Positions 43,089 to 51,989 of a stretch of DNA of 64,000 bases are shown in pieces. Made by a program: the position numbers and the translations under genes. Origin of the DNA: Microbacterium bovistercoris (GTDB lineage: Bacteria > Actinomycetota > Actinomycetes > Actinomycetales > Microbacteriaceae); contig NZ_QUAB01000044.1 in the NCBI RefSeq assembly GCF_003387575.1, forward strand, positions 62,001-126,000. The letters run 5' to 3'. The notes beneath the pieces were generated by a model. That model worked only from the letters and a program-made list of their open reading frames with translations. It was not told the origin of the DNA and searched no databases. How positions within the stretch are numbered: the stretch's first letter is position 1; each line of letters starts with the position of its first letter.

Positions 43089-44835
43089 GGCCGCTGTGGC
43101 ACCAGGAGACGTCAAACCCGTTCAGGGTGTTGAGCGTCTCACCCGACCGCAGATCGATCAGGTTCGTGTGGATCTTCTTCGGCAGCGGCATGAGCAGCTC
43201 GTCGTAGGGGTTGTCGGTGAGGTCGGGTGTCACCGTCACTGCGGCGTACTGACCGCTCGGCGAGGCGCAGACCTGAAGGATCGCATCGTCGTCGCCGACC
43301 TCGAAGACGGGCTTCGCCGCGCCGTCCGGGTCGACCGTGATGACCGACTGCCCGATCGGCATCCCGAGCTCATCGCGCTGGACAACATGCTGCAGAGCCC
43401 CGCCGGGGAAGGGGACGACCTCTGTGGGGAGGCCGTAGTCGGGATCGGTCGCCGGCATGGGCTGCTCCGATCCGTCGGTGAGGTTCAGCTCGACGATGTC
43501 GCCCGTCGCCCGTTCCACGATCGCGGTGAACGTGCCTCGGGTGACGCCGAGGATCTGCGCGGCGGTGCCCATCGGCTGGACTCCCGCGTCTCCGGTCGGG
43601 TCCTCGACGGAGAGTGCTCCTTCGAAATCGAGGAACAGCAGGGAGGAGGTGTCGGGCACGAACTGCCAGTCCCCGATGCTGGCGTCCTTGCCGCCGACCT
43701 GCACGATTCGAGGCTCGCCGTGACCGCTCAGCGGCTCGGTGACCAGCACGCTCTCCCTCCCCGACGTCTCGGTGAGTTCGGCGTCGGAGTAGCTGTAGCC
43801 GACGAGGTCGCCGCGATCCGAGACCTGCAGGGTCGAGACGAACCCGGTCCCCGGCAGCGTGAGTTCGCGCTGCCCCGTGCCGTCCCTGTTCATCACGAGT
43901 AGCCGGGATCCGCCGTCCTCCTCGACGGCGACGACGAGCCGCGACGAGGTGGCGCGGAAGTCGAGGATGTGCGGAGCACGGAACACCTCGACGCCGTTCT
44001 CGCCGGTGAGGTCGGTGGTGAAGATCTTGTCGTCCCCGTCACTGCGCTGCAGCAGCAGGATCTGCGAATCGGGGGTCGTGAACGCGGTCTCGAGATCGGA
44101 CGAGGGTCCGCCGCCGGCCCGTTCGGCGCCGGCCACCTTCACGGAGTACTCGGTGGAGTCGTCGAGCGGGACGGTGAAGCGGATGCCGACGCTGCGACCG
44201 GCCGCGTCGATCGTGAACGGCGCTGCCGGCTCGACGGTGACCTGCGACTCGTCGATCTCGGCGAGCGGCTGGTTGGCCGTGAGGATCACCCGGCTGCCGG
44301 AGGTCTCGATGGCCTGCTGCGGATCGACCTGGACCGCGGCGACGCGCGGCCCCTGCAGCAGACTCGCCGCGGTGAGGCCTGCCCCGACGAGGAGCAGGAC
44401 GCCGACAACGGCGGCGAGCACGACCCCGAACCGCCGCGTCCGGGTCGGCGCTTCCCCGGTCCCGGATCTCCCCCCGGTTCCGGTCTCACTCGTTGCGGGT
44501 TGCGGACCGGCCGCACCCGCATCCGTTGAGACCGGAGCCGAAAGGCGGTCGGCAATCGAGGAAGCCGGCACGCCGCCGACGTGCACGTCGCGCGCGACCC
44601 CAGGAGCAGCGGCACCAGAACCCGGTCCGCTCGCCGGGGTCGGCGCCTCCCCTGTTCCGGTCTCACCCGTTGCGGGTTGCGGACCACCGGCACCCGCATC
44701 CGTTGAGACCGGAGCAGGAAGACGGTCGGCAGCCGACGAGGAAACACCCGCCTCGCGGGCGGCCGCCTCGCGCATCGCGCGCAGCTGCGCACGGGTGAGC
44801 GGCTGATCACCGGCCCCGGATCCGTCAGTACTCAT
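43078..44835 (-). CDS. Membrane-anchored beta-propeller-like (TolB/WD40-type) protein of unknown function, with in-frame repeats
   Basis: The 585-residue protein has a short basic start (LTRAQLRAMREAAARE), a low-complexity region, one TM segment (FGVVLAAVVGVLLLVGAGL, about residues 136-154) and a large extracytoplasmic domain with an Ig-like part and a beta-propeller-like region (repeated RLLVMNRDGTGQRELTLPG, WQFVPDTSSLLFLDF patterns). The low-complexity part contains two near-identical segments APVSTDAGAGGPQPATGETG and APVSTDAGAAGPQPATSETG, encoded by family A palindromic repeats. The start overlaps the upstream gene's stop by 11 bp. Confidence 0.75.
   Translation of the reverse strand: MSTDGSGAGDQPLTRAQLRAMREAAAREAGVSSSAADRLPAPVSTDAGAGGPQPATGETGTGEAPTPASGPGSGAAAPGVARDVHVGGVPASSIADRLSAPVSTDAGAAGPQPATSETGTGGRSGTGEAPTRTRRFGVVLAAVVGVLLLVGAGLTAASLLQGPRVAAVQVDPQQAIETSGSRVILTANQPLAEIDESQVTVEPAAPFTIDAAGRSVGIRFTVPLDDSTEYSVKVAGAERAGGGPSSDLETAFTTPDSQILLLQRSDGDDKIFTTDLTGENGVEVFRAPHILDFRATSSRLVVAVEEDGGSRLLVMNRDGTGQRELTLPGTGFVSTLQVSDRGDLVGYSYSDAELTETSGRESVLVTEPLSGHGEPRIVQVGGKDASIGDWQFVPDTSSLLFLDFEGALSVEDPTGDAGVQPMGTAAQILGVTRGTFTAIVERATGDIVELNLTDGSEQPMPATDPDYGLPTEVVPFPGGALQHVVQRDELGMPIGQSVITVDPDGAAKPVFEVGDDDAILQVCASPSGQYAAVTVTPDLTDNPYDELLMPLPKKIHTNLIDLRSGETLNTLNGFDVSWCHSGPQA
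44476..44717. repeat. Family A palindromic repeats inside a gene (two copies)
   Basis: Copy 1 at 44476-44539 and copy 2 at 44652-44717 have the same inverted arms (CCGGTCTCA ... TGAGACCGGAGC) and length (64-66 bp) as the intergenic copies at 37111-37260, and both are read in frame in the gene at 43078-44835. The centre of each copy also matches (GGTTGCGGACC). Confidence 0.85.
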
Positions 44836-45610
44836 ACGGGTCCTTCGGCTCGTCGACGCGCTTGACCGAGGTGGGCTCGATGCGCAGGGCGCCGTCGGCA
44901 TCCGCCTTGACCGTGCCGGTGACCTCGATCCAGTCGCCGGTCTCGTACGAGCCGTCCTCGGCCTGGACGGGCACGGATGCCGGGCGCGCGTCGATCACGC
45001 AGTGCGTGATCACCATCCGCGTCAGTCCGAGTTCGCCCTTCTGCCCTTCGACGGGCGTCGCGAAGCCGGTCAGCGTGACCGTGGCGCCGTCGTAGTTCTC
45101 CGGCCGGGTGGCGTTGGCGAACACGTTCGCCCAGTCGCCGACCCCGAACGTCGTGGTGTCCGCGACGCCGAGATCGACGTCGTCCGCGCCGGCGAAGAGC
45201 ACGGTGCTCTCCCCCGCGCGCTGCATCGCGATCTCCGCGGACAGCGACGCCGGTGGCAGGAACAGCCCGGCCAGGACGACGACGGATGCGAGGACGCCCG
45301 CGATCCAGGTGCCGGCGCCGGCCAGCAGTCGTCGCGCCGATCCGGCATCCGGATGCTCGTGGTCATGACCATGGTCATGACCGTGGTCGCTCTCCGCTCC
45401 CAGCGGGAGGAAGCAGGTCCAGACCGCACCGATCAGCAGCAGTACCGCGGCAGCCGCGGCGAACCACACCGTGTCGGGGCTGATGTACAGCGTGAGGCGC
45501 CCGGTGAGCGCGAGGCCCAGCGTGACGACGGCGATCACCGCGGCGAGGCCGACGCCGAGCCAGCGCGAGCCCAGCGCCCGCCGACGAGCGGAGCGATCGA
45601 GATCAGACAA
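44825..45610 (-). CDS. TIGR03943-family (YcgQ-like) putative permease subunit
   Basis: The 261-residue protein has N-terminal TM segments, a His-rich loop DHGHDHGHDHEHPDAG that may bind metal, further TM, and a C-terminal domain with VITHCVIDARPASVPV and WIEVTGTVKADADG. The pair of this gene with the DUF318/YraQ permease is known in many Gram-positive bacteria under Zur control. It starts 8 bp inside the permease gene (stop 45603), so the two are translationally coupled. Confidence 0.83.
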   Translation of the reverse strand: MSDLDRSARRRALGSRWLGVGLAAVIAVVTLGLALTGRLTLYISPDTVWFAAAAAVLLLIGAVWTCFLPLGAESDHGHDHGHDHEHPDAGSARRLLAGAGTWIAGVLASVVVLAGLFLPPASLSAEIAMQRAGESTVLFAGADDVDLGVADTTTFGVGDWANVFANATRPENYDGATVTLTGFATPVEGQKGELGLTRMVITHCVIDARPASVPVQAEDGSYETGDWIEVTGTVKADADGALRIEPTSVKRVDEPKDPYEY

Positions 45611-46625
45611 GGACGTTCACCGCCATCCCGATGGTGAAGGCCGACAGCAGCACTACGGCGACGATGACGCCGAGCACCCGCCAGCGGAATGTCGTGCGCA
45701 ACAGGGCCAGCATCTTCACGTCGACCAGCGGACCGACCAGCAGGAACGCCACGATCGCACCCGGTGAGAAGGTGGATGCGAACGACAGCGCGAAGAACGC
45801 GTCGACGTTCGAGCAGATCGCGACCGTCATCGCCAGCGCCATCATCGCCACGATCGACAGCGCAGGGTTGGAGCCGACGGCCACAAGCACCTCACGCGGG
45901 ACGAGCACCTGCACGGCGCCGGCGATCGCCGAACCGATGACCAGCGCCGGCATGACCGCACGCAGCTCGACCAGGAACTGCGCGAGGCTGCGGCGCACGG
46001 GGCTGCCCGGCTCGTGCTCGATGAGGTCGCAGGTGGCGATGAACCGCTCGGTGAGCAGGCCGTCCTGATCGGCGTGCAGGCTGTAGATCCAGCCGATGAG
46101 GTTGGCGATGAGGAAGCCGCCGACCAGACGGGCGACGAGGATGCCGGCGTCCCAGCCGAACGCCGCGTGCGTGGTCAGGATGACGATCGGGTTGACGATC
46201 GGCGCGGCGATGAGGAAGGTCAGCGCCTCGGCGGGCGCCAGGCCGCGCATCATCAGGCCGCGCGCGAACGGCACGTTGCCGCACTCGCACACCGGCACCA
46301 CCATTCCCAGCAGCGATAGCACGGCGCGGCGGGCCCAGGCGTTGCGCGGCAGCCAGCGCTGCAGTGCGTCCGACGGCAGCCACACCTGCACGACGATCGA
46401 CAGCACGACGCCGATGAACACCCACGGCAGCGCCTCGATCAGCACGCTGAGCGTGAGGGTCAGCCCGTCCTGGATCCGAGTCGGCAGAGCGTCGGCGAAC
46501 AGCGCCGGCGCGAAACGGTCGATCAGCAGCAGGATCGCGAGGATGCCCACGCCGACGCCGACGCCGATCCACGGGGAGGGGCGCCGGGTGTCGTGCTTGT
46601 GCGCGAGGGCGACGCTTCCTGGCAT
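45603..46625 (-). CDS. YraQ/DUF318-family permease
   Basis: The 340-residue protein has about eight TM segments and the family motifs VPVCECGNVPFARGLMMRGL and AICSNVDAFFALSFASTF, with Cys residues conserved in YraQ homologues. Role in zinc or other metal trafficking is inferred from the Zur-type box overlapping its 5' end. ATG 46625 (MPGSVALAHKHD) is preferred over 46634, since the box covers the upstream ATG. Confidence 0.85.
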   Translation of the reverse strand: MPGSVALAHKHDTRRPSPWIGVGVGVGILAILLLIDRFAPALFADALPTRIQDGLTLTLSVLIEALPWVFIGVVLSIVVQVWLPSDALQRWLPRNAWARRAVLSLLGMVVPVCECGNVPFARGLMMRGLAPAEALTFLIAAPIVNPIVILTTHAAFGWDAGILVARLVGGFLIANLIGWIYSLHADQDGLLTERFIATCDLIEHEPGSPVRRSLAQFLVELRAVMPALVIGSAIAGAVQVLVPREVLVAVGSNPALSIVAMMALAMTVAICSNVDAFFALSFASTFSPGAIVAFLLVGPLVDVKMLALLRTTFRWRVLGVIVAVVLLSAFTIGMAVNVLV

Positions 46626-46638
46626 GAGAATCATTCTC
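46626..46638. promoter_or_regulatory. Zur/Fur-type operator
   Basis: GAGAATCATTCTC is a perfect 13-bp palindrome with the AATCATT core of actinobacterial Zur boxes (TGAAAATCATTTTCA type). It directly precedes the permease start, so zinc-loaded Zur would block the YraQ/TIGR03943 operon; a Fur-type regulator is a weaker alternative. Confidence 0.75.
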
Positions 46639-46683
46639 GCGCGTCCGACCTTCCGGATTGCTGAATCGGGAAGGATCGCCGGG

Positions 46684-47529
46684 TCAGGCGGCGCGGGCCC
46701 GGTTCAGCGCTGTGCGCATCGCGCGCGGGCTGGAGAACCCGGTGCGCTCGGCGACGTCGCGATCGGCGAGCACCCCCTCCTCCAGGAGCAGTGCCGCCTT
46801 GCGCGCCCGCACTTCGGCGAGCTGGCGCATCGGAGTCGTGCCCGCCGCCTCGAAGATGCGGAACAGCTGCGCACGCGAGACCCGTAGCAGCTCCGCCATC
46901 CTCTCCACGTTCAGGGTCGGGTCGTCGACATGCTCCGCCAGCACGTTCTGCGCGGAGTCGATGTCGCGCACCGCCGGGCGGTGTCCGAACCGCTGCGAAG
47001 CCGCGAGCTGGTGCACGTTCTCCAGCAGGTTGTGTGCCGCTTCGACGACGAAGGCGGCACGTCCGAGCTCCAGCTGCCGCGATGCGTTCAGCAGCGCCGT
47101 CATGAACGACATCGTGAGCTGACGCAGGTCGTCCGGTGCCTGGACGACGACCGGCGCCCCGGCGGTGACGGTCTCGCGGAACCCGCTCGGGATCGTCGCG
47201 TGCATCAGCGAGTACGGCGCATCCGCCCGCAGCCGGCACGCGACCCCGGCATCCACGATCAGCGCCTGCCCCGGCGCGAGCAGCGAGCCGAGCGGATCGA
47301 CCCGCACGCCGCCCGAGATCATGAACACGATGGTCACCGCATCCTCGTCCTGCGGAACCAGGGCGAGGTGCCGTGCGGTCGTGCGAAAGCGTCCGACCGT
47401 CAGCCGCGACGTCGTCAGCCGATCACCCGCGACGCGCGCGGCCACGTCGTCGGTTCGCCACCCCCAGCCGTCCAGGCGTCGGATCGCCGGAACGCCGTGC
47501 AGCGTCGTCTCCTTCTCCAGAGTCAGCAT
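46684..47529 (-). CDS. AraC-family transcriptional regulator
   Basis: The 281-residue protein has a cupin-like sensor region (about residues 45-110) and a C-terminal double helix-turn-helix: VERMAELLRVSRAQLFRIFEAAG and DRDVAERTGFSSPRAMRTALNR. The effector is unknown. It is transcribed toward the YraQ permease but separated by 58 bp with the Zur box. Confidence 0.87.
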   Translation of the reverse strand: MLTLEKETTLHGVPAIRRLDGWGWRTDDVAARVAGDRLTTSRLTVGRFRTTARHLALVPQDEDAVTIVFMISGGVRVDPLGSLLAPGQALIVDAGVACRLRADAPYSLMHATIPSGFRETVTAGAPVVVQAPDDLRQLTMSFMTALLNASRQLELGRAAFVVEAAHNLLENVHQLAASQRFGHRPAVRDIDSAQNVLAEHVDDPTLNVERMAELLRVSRAQLFRIFEAAGTTPMRQLAEVRARKAALLLEEGVLADRDVAERTGFSSPRAMRTALNRARAA

Positions 47530-47670
47530 GATGCCCCCAACTGCTGATCCGGCCCCACGACGAGGTGAGGCCTGTGCCGATGGCCGGGGCCCTCGGGTGA
47601 CGGGGACTGTGTCCTCGCCGAGCTCCGACCGTCATCTCCGGGTGCCGAGAGCGGCGCGCCGCAGACATAC

Positions 47671-47684
47671 GTACGTATACGTAC
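47671..47684. promoter_or_regulatory. Perfect 14-bp palindrome upstream of araC-type gene
   Basis: GTACGTATACGTAC is a perfect 14-bp palindrome in the 160-bp gap between the LuxR-type gene's stop (47690) and the AraC-type start (47529). Flanking AGAC/GTCT extends the symmetry loosely. Such A/T-poor alternating sequence stands out from the GC-rich surroundings. It may be an operator for the AraC-type gene or another regulator; no consensus is known. Confidence 0.45.
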
Positions 47685-47689
47685 ACGTC

Positions 47690-50269
47690 TCAGGGACCAG
47701 CGGTCTCGACACCGTGCTGCTCGGCGAGCTCCGCGGTCAGTTCGCGCCGGCTCACGAGACCGAGCTTGCGCAGGATGCGGCCGACATGCGTGGTCACGGT
47801 GCGCCGGGAGCGGCCCAGCCGCTCCGCGATCTCGCGATCGCTGAGCCCGGCCACGATCTGCGCGGCGACCTCGCGCTCACGAGGGGTGAGGATCGAATCG
47901 GATGCCGCATCCCTTCGCTCCCGGTCGAAGCGGTGCTTCGCCAGCCGCAGGATGCCGCGGCGCGCCGCGGCAGGGATGTCGGCTGCGGCGTGACCGGCCA
48001 GGCGTATCGCCAGCACTTTCGCGTCCTGAAGGAGTTCCTCCTGGAACATCCGGCGCACCAGAGCCAGGAGCGCTCCGACGTCGCGTGCAGCGACGGCCCT
48101 CGCCAGCGCCGCGAACAGCTCGGGAACACCCTCGAGCGGGTCCGGCCCGGCGAGCTGATCGGCGATCCACACCCACAGTTCCGACTGGGGGCTCGCGTTG
48201 ATCTCGTCAGCCAGCCGGTAGGTGCCGAGCAGCTCCAGCAGCCGGAAGTCCAGTGTTCGACCGCCTTCCCTCGCCGCCGAGTAGCCCGCGATGCCCTCGT
48301 CGTGGAGCGGCTCCGGCCGCAACTGTGTCGCCGCGATACCGCGCAGGTGCGCGTTCGCCGCGCTGATGATCTCCGAAGACGACTCGAGATCGTAGGCGGC
48401 CTCGAGCATCTCGCGCGCCCGCTCGCGGTCACCCAGCATGGAGCTCGCGATCGACACGATGGATGCCGCCATGGGCGCGAGCACCGGGTCGTCGATCTCG
48501 CCGTGCTCGTCGAGCAGGGGCTCGGCGATCAGCCGGGCGGCGGCCACGTCGCCGCGGTACACGGCCTGGGCGGCCCAGAGCAGACCACCCAGCCGCGACG
48601 GGGATCCCAGAACGGCGCTGGCCGCCAGCGCCCGGCCGGCGGCGGCGAAGTCCGGAGTGAGGATGCCGCCCGCCGCGCGCAGGAACAGGGCCATCGCGGC
48701 GTCGATCGCACAGCCCTCGTGCAGTTGCGCCGCCTGCTCGACGAGCGCCGTCGCGCTGATCGGCCTGCCGTCCTTCCACGCCCGCATGGCGAGCACCCGC
48801 GCCGCCCTGGCCCGGGTGAGTGCCGCGCCCCCGGGGGCATCCACCATCGTCACGAGCTCCGCCCACGGAGCATCCGCTGACGGCCGCACCAGCGCGAGGC
48901 ATCCGCGCAGCATCCGCGCGCTGTCCGGGGCATGTTCAGCCGCCCACGCGATCACCGCGGCGAGCGCGTCGTCGTAGACGTCGCTGCTGCTGTCGCGGAA
49001 GAGCCCGAGCACGAGAGCCAGCCCCACTGTCTCCACTGTCGCGGCCGCCGGGTAGCCGCCGAGCACGTCGTGGGCGATGGCCGCCGCCGCGTCGTCCTCG
49101 TCGAGCACGGCGTGCGCATATGCGAGATCCGCGTGCACGGACGGATGCAGTGGATGCTCGGTCCGCCCTGCGAGGTTCACCGCCCGCCGATGCCGGCCGC
49201 TGCGGATGAGGAACCCGATCACCTTCTCCTCGAGGTGTACGGGCAGCGGCAGCTGCACCGACCAAGCCCACATCATGAGCTCCGCCGCATCGGAGCCGGG
49301 CATCGACTCCAGCACCGAGCCCTCGCCCAGCGCCTCGACGATCCTGGCGACCAGCAGCCGCCTCGACGATGCGCCGAGCCTTCCCGCGACATCCCAGCGG
49401 AGCGCCGGCGACGTGAGACGCACCCAGCCGTCGACCGTGACGGCGAGGCCGGCCGTCTCGAGCGCCGCGGTCTCGGAGAGCAGCCCGAGTCGCTCGACGG
49501 CGAGCAGGGGCAGCGAACCGGTGACGGCGAGCGCCTCTGCGGCGGGATCACCCGAGAGCCGTTCGATCGACCACGGCGGAAGCACACCAGCGGCGGGGTT
49601 GTCGAAGCGCAGGCGCACCGCGCCGCGATCGATCACCAGTCCGTCGTTCGCGGCGGCCAGGTCGAGCAGCCAGCACAGCGCCCGGAAGGAGCCGCCCGAC
49701 GCGTCCTCGAGCGCGAGGACGTCCTCCTCCACAGGAGCGGCACCGATCAGCCGCTCCACCTGCGCCCGCAGCATCGCTCCGCTCATCCGCGGCAGTGCGA
49801 CGCGCACCGCGCCGCGGAATTCCGCGAGGACGGCGTCGGCGATCGCGGCATCCGCCTCGATCAGGATGAGCCGGATGCCGCGCTCCCTGCCGGCCAGAGC
49901 GTTCAGGATCCGCAGGCTGCGCGCATCGGCCTGTCCGGCACCGCGCACGACGATCGTCGCCGCTGTCAGGGCACCGGCGATGTCGCGCGCGAGGGATGCC
50001 GTGGTCCTCTCGGTCGCGGAATCGGCGTCGGACAGACCGAGCTCCTCGACCAGCCAGCCGCTCGGCGCCCTGCCTCGGTGCGGAACCTCGGCGTCGAGCA
50101 CGGCGACGCCTTCGCTGCGCTGCTCGATGAGAGCGCGGGCGAGTTCGTCCTCACCGGCGCCACGTTCGCCGGTGAGGATGACGACTCCGGCGCGCGCCCA
50201 GCGCCTGGTCAGACTCTCCACCTCGGGCGGTTCGAGGGGCGGAACCCGCTCCAACGATGGCGATGGCAT
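47690..50269 (-). CDS. Large LuxR-family (LAL-type) regulator with a degenerate P-loop
   Basis: The 859-residue protein has an N-terminal NTPase-like domain, a long helical region and a C-terminal LuxR HTH, LTPREREVAAQIVAGLSDRE then IAERLGRSRRTVTTHV. In LAL (MalT-like) proteins the N-terminal Walker A reads GxxGxGKS/T; here it is GERGAGEDELARAL, with no Lys, so ATP binding is doubtful. It may be a DNA-binding sensor that lost NTPase activity. Target genes are unknown. Confidence 0.8.
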   Translation of the reverse strand: MPSPSLERVPPLEPPEVESLTRRWARAGVVILTGERGAGEDELARALIEQRSEGVAVLDAEVPHRGRAPSGWLVEELGLSDADSATERTTASLARDIAGALTAATIVVRGAGQADARSLRILNALAGRERGIRLILIEADAAIADAVLAEFRGAVRVALPRMSGAMLRAQVERLIGAAPVEEDVLALEDASGGSFRALCWLLDLAAANDGLVIDRGAVRLRFDNPAAGVLPPWSIERLSGDPAAEALAVTGSLPLLAVERLGLLSETAALETAGLAVTVDGWVRLTSPALRWDVAGRLGASSRRLLVARIVEALGEGSVLESMPGSDAAELMMWAWSVQLPLPVHLEEKVIGFLIRSGRHRRAVNLAGRTEHPLHPSVHADLAYAHAVLDEDDAAAAIAHDVLGGYPAAATVETVGLALVLGLFRDSSSDVYDDALAAVIAWAAEHAPDSARMLRGCLALVRPSADAPWAELVTMVDAPGGAALTRARAARVLAMRAWKDGRPISATALVEQAAQLHEGCAIDAAMALFLRAAGGILTPDFAAAGRALAASAVLGSPSRLGGLLWAAQAVYRGDVAAARLIAEPLLDEHGEIDDPVLAPMAASIVSIASSMLGDRERAREMLEAAYDLESSSEIISAANAHLRGIAATQLRPEPLHDEGIAGYSAAREGGRTLDFRLLELLGTYRLADEINASPQSELWVWIADQLAGPDPLEGVPELFAALARAVAARDVGALLALVRRMFQEELLQDAKVLAIRLAGHAAADIPAAARRGILRLAKHRFDRERRDAASDSILTPREREVAAQIVAGLSDREIAERLGRSRRTVTTHVGRILRKLGLVSRRELTAELAEQHGVETAGP

Positions 50270-50382
50270 CTCTGCTGTCTCTCCCGACCGATCCGATCGG
50301 ACGACGACACAGTCATCCGATCTTGACGATTGAGGGGCATACAGCAGAATAGCCGCACTGCGGCGCAGGACGACCCCGGCGC
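50270..50382. other. Intergenic region between two minus-strand genes
   Basis: This 113-bp gap contains the likely promoter of the LuxR-type gene on the minus strand and, on the plus strand, TTGACG at 50325-50330 followed 16 nt later by CAGAAT, a weak promoter-like pair pointing into the 3' end of the glycine-rich gene. No ORF or hairpin stands out. Confidence 0.3.
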
Positions 50383-51516
50383 TCAGCAGACGACGGTGTA
50401 CGAGATGATCACGTGGCCGGGATGGCGCACTCCATCCGTCGAGCCATTGGCGCCCAGGGCGATGACGCCGCCGGAGACTGCGGATGAGATGTAGCTGGAG
50501 CCGCCGCCACCCCCGCCGGAGAACGCGTACTGGTACTGCGGCGAGAAATCGTAGACGCGCGCGACGGATGTTCCGCTCGCGCCCCCGGCGTATCCTCCGC
50601 CGCCACCCCCGGATCCGGTCTGCAGCGGGCCCGCACCGGTCAGGGTGAACTTCGCGCTCTTCACTCCGTTCCCGCCCTTACCACCGCTGTCCGGCCCGGT
50701 TCCGCTGGGAGCCGTACCCGCGATGCCGATGTCGCGCTTCCAGCCGTTGTCCCCGTTGCCCGCGCTTCCGTTGCTCCCGCGCGGCTGCCCCGGGGTTGCG
50801 CCGCTCGCGCCGCCGCCGCCTTGCGCGATCTCCGGGGTCGGTATCTGCTGCCGGCTGATCCGGCCATCGACACCGTTCTGGCCGGCCGCGCCTCCGGTGC
50901 CGCCCGTGATCGTCCAGCCCGTCGCGGGACGGGCCTGCACACAGCCGACTCCACCTCCGCCGCCCGCGACGACCGCGGGAACTCCGTTCACAAGGATCGC
51001 CGACCCGCCACCGCCGCTGCCGCCAGTCAGGCCCGTGGCCTCGGTGATCGGGGTCCAGCCACCGTAGCCGTAGCCTTCGCCACCTGCCATCGATCCCTGG
51101 TCGAGCGCCGAAGGCCCGATGCCGCCGTTGCCGGCGATGAGCGTGAGGGTGGCGCCCGGGGTCACGGCGAGTTCTCCCGTGACCAGACCGCCAGCGCCGC
51201 CACCGGCGCCGGCGCTGGCCTTGGCGTAGGAACCGCATCCCCCGCCCCCGCCGAGCACCTCGAAGGTGATCGAGGTGACGCCGTCGGGCACTGTGAGGAG
51301 CTCGACCGTTCGCGGACCGGACGTGAAGCTCGTCGTGTTCACGGCGGGCACCAGGACCTTCTTCTCGACGACCCCCGGGACGCACGACGCCGCCACCCTC
51401 GGCACCGCCGTGGCCACCGCGATGACCGGCACCGACCATGCCGCTGCGCGCACCAGGCTGCGTCTTGTGGTCGCGCCCGCCAGCGCGCCCTTCTCGTTCT
51501 CGTTCTCGTTCAGCAT
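50383..51516 (-). CDS. Glycine-rich exported protein with twin-Arg signal
   Basis: The 377-residue precursor has a charged start (MLNENENEKGALAG), a Tat-like signal TTRRSLVRAAAWSVPVIAVA, an AVPRVAASC cleavage region, then a mature part rich in Gly-Gly-Gly/Ala runs (GGGGGCGSYAKASAGAGGGA, GGSGGGGSAI, GSGGGGGGYAGG). The AAWSVPVIAVA segment is a hallmark of Microbacteriaceae exported proteins. Function is unknown, perhaps a surface or matrix protein. The NENENE part is encoded by an in-frame TTCTCG hexamer tract (51491-51510, minus-strand sense). Confidence 0.75.
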   Translation of the reverse strand: MLNENENEKGALAGATTRRSLVRAAAWSVPVIAVATAVPRVAASCVPGVVEKKVLVPAVNTTSFTSGPRTVELLTVPDGVTSITFEVLGGGGGCGSYAKASAGAGGGAGGLVTGELAVTPGATLTLIAGNGGIGPSALDQGSMAGGEGYGYGGWTPITEATGLTGGSGGGGSAILVNGVPAVVAGGGGGVGCVQARPATGWTITGGTGGAAGQNGVDGRISRQQIPTPEIAQGGGGASGATPGQPRGSNGSAGNGDNGWKRDIGIAGTAPSGTGPDSGGKGGNGVKSAKFTLTGAGPLQTGSGGGGGGYAGGASGTSVARVYDFSPQYQYAFSGGGGGGSSYISSAVSGGVIALGANGSTDGVRHPGHVIISYTVVC

Positions 51517-51989
51517 CGCGAGATCCCCTTGTCCACCGTCCCAGGTCCCCCGCAACTGCGGGAGCAGTACCGTGCGACGGTAGGAGAGGCGCGCCGCCCT
51601 CGAACGACGAGGTCGGTGAATCGGAGACTCACAGCACCAGGATCGAGACTCCCGCGAACGATGTGGGAACGGCGGAACCCTCGCGGACCCCAGAGAAGGT
51701 GAGGATGGCGAGGGTTCCGCCCGCTCCCGACCCTGGGAGGGGAACGGGAGCGAAGGACAGCGTCCTGTTGGGGAGGCAGGCGCGCTGTCCTCATCGCCGG
51801 GCCGGACGGCCCCCCTCCGGTTGCCGGCGACGAGCAGACCAACACTAGTTCGGACTGTGCGTCCGAGTACGGCACGGAGACTTCGACCCCGCATCGGAGA
51901 CTTTGCCGTGGCGCCCCCTGTCACACTTCGCCCGCGCCATCCGACACCTTCAGTGAGAGCCGCAACGAACGGCTCCGGAAGGAACGACG
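51517..51989. other. 473-bp intergenic region with a 14-bp inverted repeat
   Basis: No convincing gene was found. The main structure is GGCGGAACCCTCGC (51671-51684) and GCGAGGGTTCCGCC (51708-51721), perfect 14-bp arms around a 23-nt loop, with no T-run. The right part holds the promoter area of the carboxymuconolactone decarboxylase gene; GAAGGAACGACG before 51990 gives its ribosome site. Confidence 0.5.
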
